Positions 42,110-50,180 of a stretch of DNA of 64,000 nucleotides are shown one piece after another. How positions within the stretch are numbered: position 1 is the stretch's first letter; the number at the start of each line of letters is the position of its first letter. Made by a program: the position numbers and the translations under genes. The stretch comes from Nocardia bhagyanarayanae (GTDB lineage: Bacteria > Actinomycetota > Actinomycetes > Mycobacteriales > Mycobacteriaceae), in assembly GCF_006716565.1 (NCBI RefSeq), contig NZ_VFPG01000001.1, positions 3,906,001 through 3,970,000 on the forward strand, given 5' to 3'. The notes beneath the pieces are model-generated. The model worked only from the letters and a program-made list of their open reading frames with translations. It was not told the origin of the DNA and searched no databases.

Positions 42110-42943
42110 ATGACCGAAGTCATCTCCGCACCCCGTGCGAACAGCGAAGAGCCGGTGCCCGCCGAGGCACGGATCTGCAATCTGGTCCCCTCCCGCGACA
42201 CCGCGCGGGATTGGACGTTCACCGACGCGCTGTCCGTCGGCGCGCTGGGCGCCGTCACCGCACTGCCCAACTCGGTGGACCTGCGCCGCGACTGGTGGAC
42301 CATCGGCGACCAGGAGGACACCGGGTCCTGCGTCGGCTGGGCGACCGGCGACGGACTGATGCGCTACCACTTGGTGACCGCGAGCAAGCTGAACAGCGAC
42401 CGACGAGTCTCGCCGCGGTTCGTGTGGATGGCCTCCAAGGAGACCGACGCGTTCTTCCAGCGGCCGGAGACCTTCATCGAGGGCGCGGGCACCGAGTTGA
42501 AGTCGGCCGTCGAGGTCTGCAAGAAGTACGGCGTCGTCGAGGAGTCGTTGCTGCCGTTCCACATCCAGACCAAGATGTACCGCGGCCAGGAGAACACCTT
42601 CTGGGCGCACGCGGCCACCCTGCGCATCGCCTCGTATTTCAACGTCGGCAAGAACCTCAACCAGTGGAAGACCGTGCTGGCCGACGGCCGCCCGATCCTC
42701 GCGGGGTTCATGGTGGACGACACCTGGGACAACGCCACCGCCAACGGGGGTTTCCTGGAGGAATTCGCGGCGGGCACCGAACGCGGCGGGCACGCCGTCG
42801 CCATCGTGGGCTACCTGCCCAGCGGGCACTTCATCGTCCGCAACAGCTGGGGCACCGCGTGGGGCGACAAGGGCTTCGCGTACGCGTCGCCGAAGTACAT
42901 CAAGGGCGCCTTCTTCCCGGAGGCATACGTGGTCTCGCTCTGA
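42110..42943 (+). CDS. Papain-like (C1 family) cysteine peptidase
   Basis: The 277-aa protein has a complete papain active site: oxyanion Gln and nucleophile in DQEDTGSCVGWA (Q-x5-C, as in papain), the His in GGHAVAIVGY and the Asn in VRNSWGTAWGDKGF. No signal peptide or membrane segment is visible, so it should be cytosolic or exported by another route. The N-terminal 60 residues could be a short propeptide. ATG 42110 was chosen over GTG 42074, which has no RBS. It sits between pdxT and yebC, which are neighbours in M. tuberculosis, so it was inserted or retained here. Confidence 0.85.
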   Translation: MTEVISAPRANSEEPVPAEARICNLVPSRDTARDWTFTDALSVGALGAVTALPNSVDLRRDWWTIGDQEDTGSCVGWATGDGLMRYHLVTASKLNSDRRVSPRFVWMASKETDAFFQRPETFIEGAGTELKSAVEVCKKYGVVEESLLPFHIQTKMYRGQENTFWAHAATLRIASYFNVGKNLNQWKTVLADGRPILAGFMVDDTWDNATANGGFLEEFAAGTERGGHAVAIVGYLPSGHFIVRNSWGTAWGDKGFAYASPKYIKGAFFPEAYVVSL

Positions 42944-42956
42944 GGGGCTGGGGAGA

Positions 42957-42974
42957 ACGCCGTCCGGACGGCGT
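42957..42974. promoter_or_regulatory. 18-bp perfect palindrome between peptidase and yebC genes
   Basis: ACGCCGTCC-GGACGGCGT lies 13 bp after the peptidase stop, with a -10-like TAGGCT at 42979-42984 after it. It could end the peptidase transcript (no T-run) or be an operator of the yebC promoter. Confidence 0.4.
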
Positions 42975-43087
42975 CCATTAGGCTGGAGGAGTTGTCCGTT
43001 CGGTTGGCACGCGGCTCGATCCCTCCCCCGGGGCGCCGCCGTCCCCGGCGGTCACTCCCAGTGCAACCGACCTGAAGGAAGTAGGGA

Positions 43088-43840
43088 ATGAGCGGCCACT
43101 CCAAATGGGCCACCACCAAGCACAAGAAGGCCGCGATCGACGCCAAGCGGGGCAAGCTCTTCGCGAAGCTGATCAAGAACATCGAGGTGGCGGCCCGCAC
43201 GGGTGGCGGTGATCCGGATGGCAACCCGACGCTGTACGACGCCATTCAGAAGGCCAAGAAGTCGTCGGTCCCCAACGACAACATCGAGCGCGCCCGCAAG
43301 CGCGGCGGCGGTGAAGAGGCGGGCGGCGCCGACTGGCAGACCATCATGTACGAGGGCTACGGCCCCAACGGCGTCGCGGTGCTCATCGAGTGCCTCACCG
43401 ACAACCGCAACCGCGCCGCGGGCGAGGTGCGCGTCGCGATGACCCGCAACGGCGGCAACATGGCCGACCCGGGCTCGGTGGCCTACCTGTTCCATCGCAA
43501 GGGCATCGTCACCCTGGAGAAGAACGGGCTGTCCGAGGACGACGTGCTGATGGCCGTGCTGGACGCGGGCGCCGAGGAGGTCAACGACCTCGGCGAGTCC
43601 TTCGAGATCATCAGCGACCCGAGCGATCTGATCGACGTGCGCAAGGCGCTGCAGGCGGCCGGAATCGATTACGACTCCGCCGAATCCGGCTTCCAGCCGT
43701 CGGTGTCGGTCGCGGTCGACGCCGACGGGGCGCGCAAGGTGTTCAAGCTGGTCGACGCCCTCGAGGACAGCGACGACGTGCAGAACGTCTACACCAACGT
43801 GGACGTCTCGGACGAGGTCCTCGCGCAGCTCGAAGACTGA
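43088..43840 (+). CDS. yebC: YebC/PmpR-family protein
   Basis: The 250-aa protein shows the family signature from the start ([25 protein letters not shown], then [28 protein letters not shown]) and the acidic three-domain fold. YebC-type proteins are annotated as transcription regulators; recent work links some members to translation through proline-rich stretches. GAAGGAAG lies before the ATG. It is usually near ruvC, as here (2 kb away). Confidence 0.95.
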   Translation: MSGHSKWATTKHKKAAIDAKRGKLFAKLIKNIEVAARTGGGDPDGNPTLYDAIQKAKKSSVPNDNIERARKRGGGEEAGGADWQTIMYEGYGPNGVAVLIECLTDNRNRAAGEVRVAMTRNGGNMADPGSVAYLFHRKGIVTLEKNGLSEDDVLMAVLDAGAEEVNDLGESFEIISDPSDLIDVRKALQAAGIDYDSAESGFQPSVSVAVDADGARKVFKLVDALEDSDDVQNVYTNVDVSDEVLAQLED

Positions 43841-43851
43841 GCTGTCACACG

Positions 43852-43888
43852 GCGAGCCCCGGACCGGTCCGGGGCTCGCTGTCGTTTT
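43852..43888. terminator. Bidirectional terminator, 28-bp perfect palindrome
   Basis: Positions 43852-43879 read the same on both strands (core CCCCGGACCGGTCCGGGG), giving a 14-bp-arm dyad followed by a short TTTT. It separates yebC from the convergent SRPBCC gene, which ends at 43895. Confidence 0.7.
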
Positions 43889-43894
43889 CCGGGG

Positions 43895-44401
43895 TCAGGC
43901 GCCGAGCTGCGCGCGGTAGTAGTCGGCCATGGGCGGGTAGTAGTCGTCGAAGTTCGGCGGTTCCGCGCCGTCGCGCGCCGTGCCGAACAGGTCCAGGTAG
44001 TACTCCCAGCCCGGGCCGACCTGCGGCGCCTGCGCGATCTCGTCGTCGGTGCGCAGGTGATGGGTGAAACGCAGTTCGGTGACGCCGTCGGTCTCGGTCA
44101 GCCGCACGTCGAGGACCCAGGAGCCGTACTCGTCGATCGCGGAGACCGCCAGCCGGTGCGGCGGTTCGCAGGCGTCGATGGTCATGTCCATCCACGGCTG
44201 CTCGTCTTCGTGGACCATCTGCACCTGCACGGTGCGACCCGGTCCCGCCTCGCCCTTCCACGGGCCGAACCAGCGCGCGGTGCGGTCCGATTCGGTGAGG
44301 CTCGCCCACACGTCCGCGATGGGGGCGCGGTAGGTCCTGGTCAGGACCAGATCGCGCCCTTGGTCGGCGGGCAGCAGGCGCCCGGTGGGTTGCTTGGTCA
44401 T
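43895..44401 (-). CDS. SRPBCC/AHSA1-family protein
   Basis: The 168-aa protein has the START-like AHSA1 fold pattern: LVLTRTYRAPIADVWASLTESDRTARWFGPWKG at the N-terminus, then WVLDVRLTETDGVTELRFTHHL and GPGWEYYLDLF. Such proteins bind hydrophobic ligands or act as Hsp90-co-chaperone relatives. Its ATG overlaps the stop of the ArsR gene by ATGA, a common actinobacterial two-gene operon; the ligand is unknown. Confidence 0.85.
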   Translation of the reverse strand: MTKQPTGRLLPADQGRDLVLTRTYRAPIADVWASLTESDRTARWFGPWKGEAGPGRTVQVQMVHEDEQPWMDMTIDACEPPHRLAVSAIDEYGSWVLDVRLTETDGVTELRFTHHLRTDDEIAQAPQVGPGWEYYLDLFGTARDGAEPPNFDDYYPPMADYYRAQLGA

Positions 44402-44760
44402 GCCGTGTTCTCCCTCGTCGTGCGTTCTCCGGGAGGCTGCCTGCGCTCCCGGCGGGTGCGATAGATCTCGGTTTCGAGTGCGTCGAGGCGCTGGGCCCAG
44501 CCCGCGGGCCGCTCGAAGCGCGCGATCCACCCGGCCAGCTCCGCGAGCGGTTCGGCGTTCAGCGCGTAGAAGCGCTGTCGGCCGATCGGTTCGTCGCGCA
44601 CCAGCCCGCTCTCGCGCAACACCCGCAGGTGCCTGCTCACCGCGGGCCTGCTGATCTCGAACCGCTCGGCGATCTCGCCCGCGGTCAGCCTTGCGCCGTG
44701 CAGCATCTCCAGGATTTCCCTGCGCACCGGGTCGGCGATCGCCGCGGCCACCTCGTCCAC
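44398..44760 (-). CDS. ArsR-family winged-helix repressor
   Basis: The 120-aa regulator has the ArsR helix-turn-helix: AIADPVRREILEMLHGARLTAGEIAERFEISRPAVSRHLRVLRESGLVRDEPIGRQRFYAL. It lacks the CxCxxC metal site, so it belongs to the subgroup that pairs with SRPBCC proteins. GTG start at 44760. The probable operator lies 8 bp upstream. Confidence 0.9.
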   Translation of the reverse strand: MDEVAAAIADPVRREILEMLHGARLTAGEIAERFEISRPAVSRHLRVLRESGLVRDEPIGRQRFYALNAEPLAELAGWIARFERPAGWAQRLDALETEIYRTRRERRQPPGERTTRENTA

Positions 44761-44768
44761 GCGAAAAG

Positions 44769-44786
44769 CGTAACCACTTAGTTACG
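44769..44786. promoter_or_regulatory. ArsR operator candidate
   Basis: CGTAAC-CACTTA-GTTACG has 6-bp perfect arms and lies 8 bp before the ArsR GTG. The core TAAC-N6-GTTA resembles sites of SRPBCC-linked ArsR repressors and implies autorepression. Confidence 0.6.
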
Positions 44787-44836
44787 AATTTGTCCATGGG
44801 TCGCGTCGGACGAGCCCACGCGGAATCGCCCCGAAG

Positions 44837-45043
44837 CTATTCGGCGATCTTCGTGCGGTCACACCACTCGTAGACGGTCAGGCGACCCGACTCGGTGTCG
44901 GCCTGCCGCTGGGTGACCTTGAAATGTTCGTAGCCGTCCTTGAAGGGGATTTTCAGCTCGATCCCCGGCGGAGTGATGGGAACGATCCGCTCCGGCAAAT
45001 CCGCCGGTCCGCCTTCGAGGAGGGCTTTCGCACCGTTGCTCAT
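44837..45043 (-). CDS. Small conserved actinobacterial protein of unknown function
   Basis: The 68-aa acidic protein (LPERIVPITPPGIELKIPFKDGYEHF and RLTVYEWCDRTKIAE) has no signal or membrane segment. The GYEHFxVT...YEWCDRTxIAE pattern reminds me of the small DUF5988 family, unverified. It is divergent from the macro-domain gene by 75 bp. Confidence 0.6.
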   Translation of the reverse strand: MSNGAKALLEGGPADLPERIVPITPPGIELKIPFKDGYEHFKVTQRQADTESGRLTVYEWCDRTKIAE

Positions 45044-45118
45044 CGTCCGATGGTAGTTCCGGCGCCGCCGCTACCTCGGCATTTTCGCCGGACCGCTGGG
45101 CGCGGGAGAATGCCCGGC

Positions 45119-45625
45119 ATGGTCCGTATCGAGTTCGTGCGTGGCGACATCACCGAGCAGGCGGTCGACGCGGTGGTGAACGCGGCCAACTCCTCGTTGC
45201 TCGGCGGCGGGGGAGTCGACGGCGCCATCCACCGCAAAGGCGGTCCGGAAATCCTGTCCGAGTGTCGTGACCTACGCGCTTCGCGCTACGGCAAGGGTCT
45301 GCCCACCGGACAGGCGGTGGCCACGACGGCGGGCAGGCTGCCCGCGCGCTGGGTGGTGCACACGGTCGGCCCGGTGTGGTCGGCCACCGAGGACCGGTCC
45401 GAGCTGCTGGCCTCCTGCTACCGCGAATCCCTCAGGGTCGCCGACGAACTCGGCGCGCGCACCGTCGCCTTCCCGGCCATCTCCACGGGCATCTACGGCT
45501 GGCCGATCGAGGACGGCGCGCGCATCGCGGTCGAGACCGTCCGCGCCGCCGACACCGCGGTCGAAACCGTGCGCTTCGTGCTCTTCGACGAACGCGCCTA
45601 CGCCGCCTTCGCCGAACACGCGTAA
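45119..45625 (+). CDS. Macro-domain protein, probable O-acetyl-ADP-ribose deacetylase / ADP-ribosyl hydrolase
   Basis: The 168-aa single macro domain has the MacroD-type ligand loops [23 protein letters not shown] and [14 protein letters not shown]. It should hydrolyse O-acetyl-ADP-ribose or remove ADP-ribose from proteins in the cytosol. ATG 45119 was chosen (GGAG 11 bp upstream); ATG 45110 is too near that site. Confidence 0.9.
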   Translation: MVRIEFVRGDITEQAVDAVVNAANSSLLGGGGVDGAIHRKGGPEILSECRDLRASRYGKGLPTGQAVATTAGRLPARWVVHTVGPVWSATEDRSELLASCYRESLRVADELGARTVAFPAISTGIYGWPIEDGARIAVETVRAADTAVETVRFVLFDERAYAAFAEHA

Positions 45626-45745
45626 GCGCTTCGCCTCCTCTGCGGCTGTACGCGCGTGCGTCGCGCAGGAGTATCGCCGCCTTCGCTCGGACCGTGCACG
45701 GGCTGCGTCCGGAAGCGTCCTCCCCGCGTGCCGACCGTGTCGCTG

Positions 45746-45775
45746 GTGACCCGCGTGCCCGCGCTCCGTTAGACT
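45746..45775 (+). promoter_or_regulatory. ruvCAB promoter
   Basis: GTGACC (45746-45751) and TAGACT (45770-45775) are separated by 18 bp and resemble -35 and -10 boxes. The predicted start (about 45782) falls inside the LexA box. Confidence 0.5.
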
Positions 45776-45776
45776 C

Positions 45777-45792
45777 TCGAACAGTTGTTCGT
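45777..45792. promoter_or_regulatory. LexA (SOS) box of ruvCAB
   Basis: TCGAAC-AGTT-GTTCGT matches the actinobacterial SOS box TCGAAC-N4-GTTCGA at 11 of 12 arm positions. It covers the predicted transcription start, so LexA should block ruvC transcription until DNA damage. Confidence 0.8.
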
Positions 45793-45811
45793 GTCTGCGA
45801 GAGGGGAATTC

Positions 45812-46381
45812 GTGCGGGTGATGGGCGTCGACCCCGGGCTCACCCGGTGCGGCCTCAGCATCGTGGAGGGTGGGCTCGGTCGCAAGGTCACCGCGCTCGA
45901 TGTCGATGTGGTGCGCACCCCCGCGGACATGGAACTGGCGCAGCGGTTGATGCGTGTCGCCGACGCCGCCGAGCATTGGATGGACACGCACCGGCCGGAG
46001 GCGGTCGCGATCGAGCGGGTGTTCGCCCAGCACAATGTGCGCACCGCGATGGGCACCGCCCAGGCGGGCGGGGTCATCGCGCTGGCCGCGGCGCGGCGCG
46101 GGATTCCGGTGGCCTTTCACACGCCGAGCGAGGTGAAGGCCGCGGTCACCGGCAACGGCACGGCGGACAAGGCGCAGGTGACCGCGATGGTCACCCGCAT
46201 CCTCGGCCTCCAGGTCGCGCCCAAACCGGCGGACGCGGCGGATGCGCTGGCACTGGCGATCTGTCATTGTTGGCGGGCGCCGCTGCTGGAGCGGATGGCC
46301 GCGGCCGAGGCCAAGGCGGCCGAGGCGCGGCGGCGCTACACCGAACGACTGGCGGAACAACGGAAGGCGGTGCGCGGGTGA
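45812..46381 (+). CDS. ruvC: Holliday junction resolvase RuvC
   Basis: The 189-aa endonuclease cuts Holliday junctions in the RuvABC complex. The catalytic acids are in VMGVDPGLT (Asp7), AIERVF (Glu) and [13 protein letters not shown] (Asp pair). GTG 45812 follows GAGGGG by 6 bp; an upstream TTG at 45785 lies within the LexA box and is unlikely. The C-terminus carries a basic-acidic helical tail. The stop overlaps the ruvA GTG. Confidence 0.96.
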   Translation: MRVMGVDPGLTRCGLSIVEGGLGRKVTALDVDVVRTPADMELAQRLMRVADAAEHWMDTHRPEAVAIERVFAQHNVRTAMGTAQAGGVIALAAARRGIPVAFHTPSEVKAAVTGNGTADKAQVTAMVTRILGLQVAPKPADAADALALAICHCWRAPLLERMAAAEAKAAEARRRYTERLAEQRKAVRG

Positions 46382-46983
46382 TCGCGTCGGTACGCGGCGA
46401 GGTGCTGGAGATCGCGCTCGACCACGCGGTGATCGAGGCGGCGGGCGTCGGCTACCGGCTCAACGCGACCCCCTCGACACTGGCCGCGCTGACCCGCGGC
46501 GAGGAAACCCGCCTCTACACGGCGATGATCGTGCGCGAGGACTCGATGACGCTGTACGGCTTCGCCGACACCGAGGCCCGCGACCTGTTCGGTCTGCTGC
46601 AAACGGTCTCCGGCGTCGGCCCGCGCCTGGCCATGGCGGTGCTCGCGGTGCTCGAGCCGGAGGCGCTGCGCAAGGCGCTGGCCGAGAGCAATGTCGCCGC
46701 GCTGACCAGGGTGCCCGGCATCGGCAAGCGCGGAGCGGAGCGCATGGTGGTGGAACTGCGCGACAAGGTGAATCTCGTTCCGGTGCAGGCGGGACCGCCC
46801 GGCAGCGCGCCCGCGCCGGTGGTCACCCCGGTTCGCGAGCAGGTCGTGGAGGCGCTCACGGGGCTCGGCTTCCCCGCCAAGCAGGCCGAACAGGCGGTGG
46901 ACACCGTGCTGGCCGACCAGCCCGCCGCCGACACCTCGACCGCGCTGCGCGCCGCGCTCTCGCTGCTCGGCAAGAACCGATAG
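46378..46983 (+). CDS. ruvA: Holliday junction DNA-binding protein RuvA
   Basis: The 201-aa protein begins [26 protein letters not shown] (domain I). It has two helix-hairpin-helix motifs ([16 protein letters not shown] and [16 protein letters not shown]) and the C-terminal RuvB-binding domain. It loads RuvB onto junctions. It is coupled to ruvC by GTGA. Confidence 0.96.
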   Translation: MIASVRGEVLEIALDHAVIEAAGVGYRLNATPSTLAALTRGEETRLYTAMIVREDSMTLYGFADTEARDLFGLLQTVSGVGPRLAMAVLAVLEPEALRKALAESNVAALTRVPGIGKRGAERMVVELRDKVNLVPVQAGPPGSAPAPVVTPVREQVVEALTGLGFPAKQAEQAVDTVLADQPAADTSTALRAALSLLGKNR

Positions 46984-46986
46984 GCC

Positions 46987-48075
46987 GTGATGGATCACGA
47001 CGAAACCGATGCGGTCGAATCCCCGGTCAGCGCAAGCTATCTGAAATCCGACGGGGAGATCGAGGCGAGCCTGCGCCCGAAGTCGCTCGACGATTTCATC
47101 GGCCAGCCCCGGGTCCGCGAACAACTCGCCCTGGTGCTGCGCGGCGCCAAACAGCGCGGCGGCACCCCCGACCACGTGCTCCTGTCCGGTCCGCCCGGTC
47201 TCGGCAAGACCAGCATGGCGATGATCATCGCCGCCGAACTCGGCACCGCGCTGCGCATAACTTCCGGCCCGGCGCTGGAGCGAGCCGGTGACCTGGCCGC
47301 CATGCTGAGCAATCTGGTCGAGGGCGACGTGCTGTTCATCGACGAGATCCACCGCATCGCGCGCCCCGCCGAGGAAATGCTCTACCTGGCCATGGAGGAC
47401 TTCCGCGTCGACGTGGTGGTCGGCAAGGGGCCGGGCGCGACCTCGATCCCGCTCGACATCGCCCCCTTCACGCTGGTCGGCGCCACCACCCGGTCCGGAG
47501 CGCTGACCGGCCCGCTGCGCGATCGCTTCGGCTTCACCGGCCACATGGACTTCTACGAACCCGACGAGCTGCTGCGCATCCTGCAGCGCTCGGCGCACAT
47601 CCTCGGCGTCGCCATCGAGACCGACGCGGCCGCGGAGATCGCGGGCCGGTCCCGCGGCACGCCGCGCATCGCGAACCGGCTGCTGCGCCGGGTCCGCGAC
47701 TACGCCGAAGTGCGCGCGGACGGCCTGATCACCCGGCCCATCGCCGAGGCCGCGCTCGAGGTCTACGACGTGGACTCGCTCGGGCTGGACCGGCTCGACC
47801 GCGCGGTCCTCGGCGCCCTCGTCCGAAGCTTCAACGGCGGACCGGTGGGCGTCTCGACCCTCGCCGTCGCGGTGGGGGAGGAGGCGGCCACGGTCGAGGA
47901 GGTATGCGAGCCGTTCCTGGTGCGCGCCGGGATGGTGGCGCGGACCCCGCGCGGTCGTGTCGCCACAGCCGCGGCCTGGGAACACCTCGGCTTGGTGCCG
48001 CCGCCCGACCTGGTGTTCGGCTCGATCGAGGTGCGCGGCCGCGAACCGCACCCCACGCTGGACCTGTTCGACTGA
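46987..48075 (+). CDS. ruvB: Holliday junction branch-migration ATPase RuvB
   Basis: The 362-aa AAA+ motor has Walker [10 protein letters not shown], Walker B LFIDEIHR, sensor 1 [11 protein letters not shown], the arginine finger region GPLRDRFG and the C-terminal winged helix ([30 protein letters not shown]). The GTG at 46987 is directly followed by ATG 46990; either may be used. Only 3 bp separate it from ruvA. Confidence 0.97.
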   Translation: MMDHDETDAVESPVSASYLKSDGEIEASLRPKSLDDFIGQPRVREQLALVLRGAKQRGGTPDHVLLSGPPGLGKTSMAMIIAAELGTALRITSGPALERAGDLAAMLSNLVEGDVLFIDEIHRIARPAEEMLYLAMEDFRVDVVVGKGPGATSIPLDIAPFTLVGATTRSGALTGPLRDRFGFTGHMDFYEPDELLRILQRSAHILGVAIETDAAAEIAGRSRGTPRIANRLLRRVRDYAEVRADGLITRPIAEAALEVYDVDSLGLDRLDRAVLGALVRSFNGGPVGVSTLAVAVGEEAATVEEVCEPFLVRAGMVARTPRGRVATAAAWEHLGLVPPPDLVFGSIEVRGREPHPTLDLFD

Positions 48076-48182
48076 CCCGACTTTCGCGTGCGCGGGCACC
48101 GGACAGCAGGTGAATGTCCTGTCCCACCGATGCCAGGTCCGCGCGAGCGGCGCGCCCGAGCGCGCGCCGATAGAGTCGGGAC

Positions 48183-48698
48183 ATGACGGTGGTCCATTCC
48201 GTGCTCGACCGCATCCCCGAGCCGTATCGCAGCAAGGCGATCGAGCACCGCGAACTGCTGAAGTTCGCCACGGTCGGAGCCATCACCTGGTTCATCGACA
48301 CCGGCGTCGTCTACGCCGCCAAGCTGACGGTGCTCGGCGAGAAGCCGCTGACCGCGCGCCTGCTCGGCGTGCTCATCGCCACCATCGCGTCCTACATCCT
48401 GAACCGCGAGTGGTCCTTCCGCACCAGGGGCGGCCGTCAGCGCCACCACGAGGCCGCGCTGTTCTTCGCGGTGAGCGCGCTCGGCATCGGCGTCACGATG
48501 ATCCCGCAGGCGATCTCGCTGTACGTGCTCGACCTGCGGGTGCCGCACGTCGGGCCGGTGACCCAGGCGGTGGCCAACTTCGTCACCGGCCAGATCCTCG
48601 GCGTGCTGCTCGCCATGGCCTTCCGGTTCTGGGCGCTGCGCCGCTTCGTGTTCCCGGACGACCTCCACGAGGCCGAATTGCACAGCATCCAGGGCTGA
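48183..48698 (+). CDS. GtrA-family membrane protein
   Basis: The 171-aa product has four membrane segments (about 27-45, 60-77, 92-115, 130-150) and the GtrA pattern LKFATVGAITWFIDTGVVY and SYILNREWSF, ending in a FWALRRFVF helix. GtrA proteins are thought to help move polyprenyl-linked sugars across the membrane, often for arabinogalactan or O-antigen. It is convergent with the DivIVA-repeat gene with only 18 bp between stops. Confidence 0.85.
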   Translation: MTVVHSVLDRIPEPYRSKAIEHRELLKFATVGAITWFIDTGVVYAAKLTVLGEKPLTARLLGVLIATIASYILNREWSFRTRGGRQRHHEAALFFAVSALGIGVTMIPQAISLYVLDLRVPHVGPVTQAVANFVTGQILGVLLAMAFRFWALRRFVFPDDLHEAELHSIQG

Positions 48699-48716
48699 TT
48701 CGGCCTCGGACCGGTC

Positions 48717-49292
48717 TCAGTGGTGCGCGTGCTCGAGCGCGGTGACCACCAGATCCAGGAAGGCGTCGACCTCGTCGCGCTGGTATCCGCGAGTGCCGAG
48801 CCGCGCCTCGGTGAAACGGACCGCGCGCACGTCGCCGACCGTGAGACTGCCGGGCCCGCCGTGCGCGAGGCTGGCGGCCACCAGATCGAGGAAGGCGTCC
48901 ACCTCCTCCTCGTGGTAGCCGCGGCGGCCGACGGAGGACTGGGTGAACCGCATCCGGTGCACGTCGTCCGGGGTGAGCAGGGGAGCGGGGCCGGGGCCGT
49001 TGCCGCCCGCTGGCAGCGGACGCGTGCCGTTCTGGCGGTGTTCGAGTTCCGCGCGTACCCGGTCCAGGAACTCGTCCACCTGATCGGCCTGATAGCCGCG
49101 GGCACCGAAGCGGGGCGCGCCGAACGCGACGTGGCGGATGTCGTCGGCGGTGAGCGCGCCGTAACCGTCGAGGGTGGCGGCGACCAGTTCCATGAAGGCG
49201 TCGACCTCGTCGGCGTGATAGCCGCGATGGCCGAATGCCTGCGTGGCGAAATGGATGCGGCTCACGTCCTCGGGGGTCATCATCCGCGACAT
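48717..49292 (-). CDS. DivIVA-domain repeat protein
   Basis: The 191-aa product consists almost wholly of four copies of the DivIVA N-terminal motif (LTxxDVxxxxFxxxxxGxRGYxxDEVDAFLDxV) at about residues 4-42, 44-86, 104-144 and 148-190. Pro/Gly-rich linkers separate some of them. There is no following coiled coil as in Wag31. The motif senses negatively curved membranes or binds partners at poles and septa, so a multivalent adaptor is plausible. I recall a DivIVA repeat family of this type. The frame opens at 49418, but ATG 49292 directly precedes the first repeat. Confidence 0.8.
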   Translation of the reverse strand: MSRMMTPEDVSRIHFATQAFGHRGYHADEVDAFMELVAATLDGYGALTADDIRHVAFGAPRFGARGYQADQVDEFLDRVRAELEHRQNGTRPLPAGGNGPGPAPLLTPDDVHRMRFTQSSVGRRGYHEEEVDAFLDLVAASLAHGGPGSLTVGDVRAVRFTEARLGTRGYQRDEVDAFLDLVVTALEHAHH

Positions 49293-49452
49293 TGTGTCAG
49301 GGTCACCGCTCGGTTCCGGTCGAATGCCGGTATTTCGGACCGCGCGGTCTCGCGCGAACACGTCTCTTGCAAACACGAACGCCCCCATGCGAACCAGTGC
49401 CGGCTTGTGCACCCACACTGTAGTCGCCGGGGGCGATTCGCACGGCGGGTCG

Positions 49453-50103
49453 TCAGTCCTTCCGCACGCCGTCGATGAGCAGGCGGCGGATCGCCTGGTT
49501 CAGCCCCTGGATCGCGGCCTCGTCCGGGTCGCGCATGCCGTGGATGACGGCGGCCAGCAGCATGCCGGTCACGGCGCGCGCGGTGTTGGCGGTGTCCAGA
49601 TCGGCGCGCAGATAACCCATTTCGACGCCGTGCTCCAGGTATCCCGCGGTGAGCGCGTCGGCCGTGTCGAGCAGGCCGTAGAGCCGCGCGGTGAGTTCGT
49701 CGTCGATGCCGGTGGCGTGGAAGAGCAGCAGCTGCGGGATGCGTCGCTCCTCGATGAGGATGTGCGACAGCGCCGTGCCGATGCGCTCGAGCTGGGCGCG
49801 GTACTCGTCGAGCGAGCCCGCCGCGTCCGGTGCGTTCTGGGTGCCGAGCGCGTCGACGATGCGCGCGGACAGATCGTCGATGACGTGGTCGATGATGTCG
49901 CGCTTGTTGGCGAAATACCGGTAGAAGGTGCCGTGGCCGATGCCTAGCTCGTTGGCGATGTCGGCGATGCCGGTGGCGTGGTAGCCCTTCTCGGCGAAGC
50001 AGACGAACGCCGTGTCGATGATCTCCTGCCGCAATTCGGCCTTGCGTCGCTGGAGCGCGCTTCCGGCCGCCGACCGGGTCGCTCGGGTGGATGGCTTCGT
50101 CAC
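49453..50103 (-). CDS. TetR-family repressor
   Basis: The 216-aa regulator has the TetR DNA-binding region RQEIIDTAFVCFAEKGYHATGIADIANELGIGHGTFYRYFANKRDIIDHV, followed by a ligand domain. GTG 50103 is the likely start. The in-frame ATG at 50145 lies inside the 50130-50149 palindrome, so using it would place the operator within the gene. It is divergent from the Baeyer-Villiger monooxygenase gene, which it probably represses. Confidence 0.88.
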   Translation of the reverse strand: MTKPSTRATRSAAGSALQRRKAELRQEIIDTAFVCFAEKGYHATGIADIANELGIGHGTFYRYFANKRDIIDHVIDDLSARIVDALGTQNAPDAAGSLDEYRAQLERIGTALSHILIEERRIPQLLLFHATGIDDELTARLYGLLDTADALTAGYLEHGVEMGYLRADLDTANTARAVTGMLLAAVIHGMRDPDEAAIQGLNQAIRRLLIDGVRKD

Positions 50104-50129
50104 CCTGACGATGATACGGTCGTCACAAG

Positions 50130-50149
50130 CGGAATGATGTGTCATTCCG
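50130..50149. promoter_or_regulatory. TetR operator between regulator and monooxygenase
   Basis: CGGAATGA-TGTG-TCATTCCG has 8-bp perfect arms and lies midway between the two divergent genes. It should repress both the TetR gene and the monooxygenase gene. Confidence 0.7.
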
Positions 50150-50180
50150 TGACAACTGATTCACAGCTTGGAGGTTCGAC

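Noticed and set aside
50145-50170. CRP-type site upstream of the monooxygenase (GTGAC...TTCACAG)
   Set aside because: The half-sites are separated by the wrong spacing, and the better TetR dyad explains the region.
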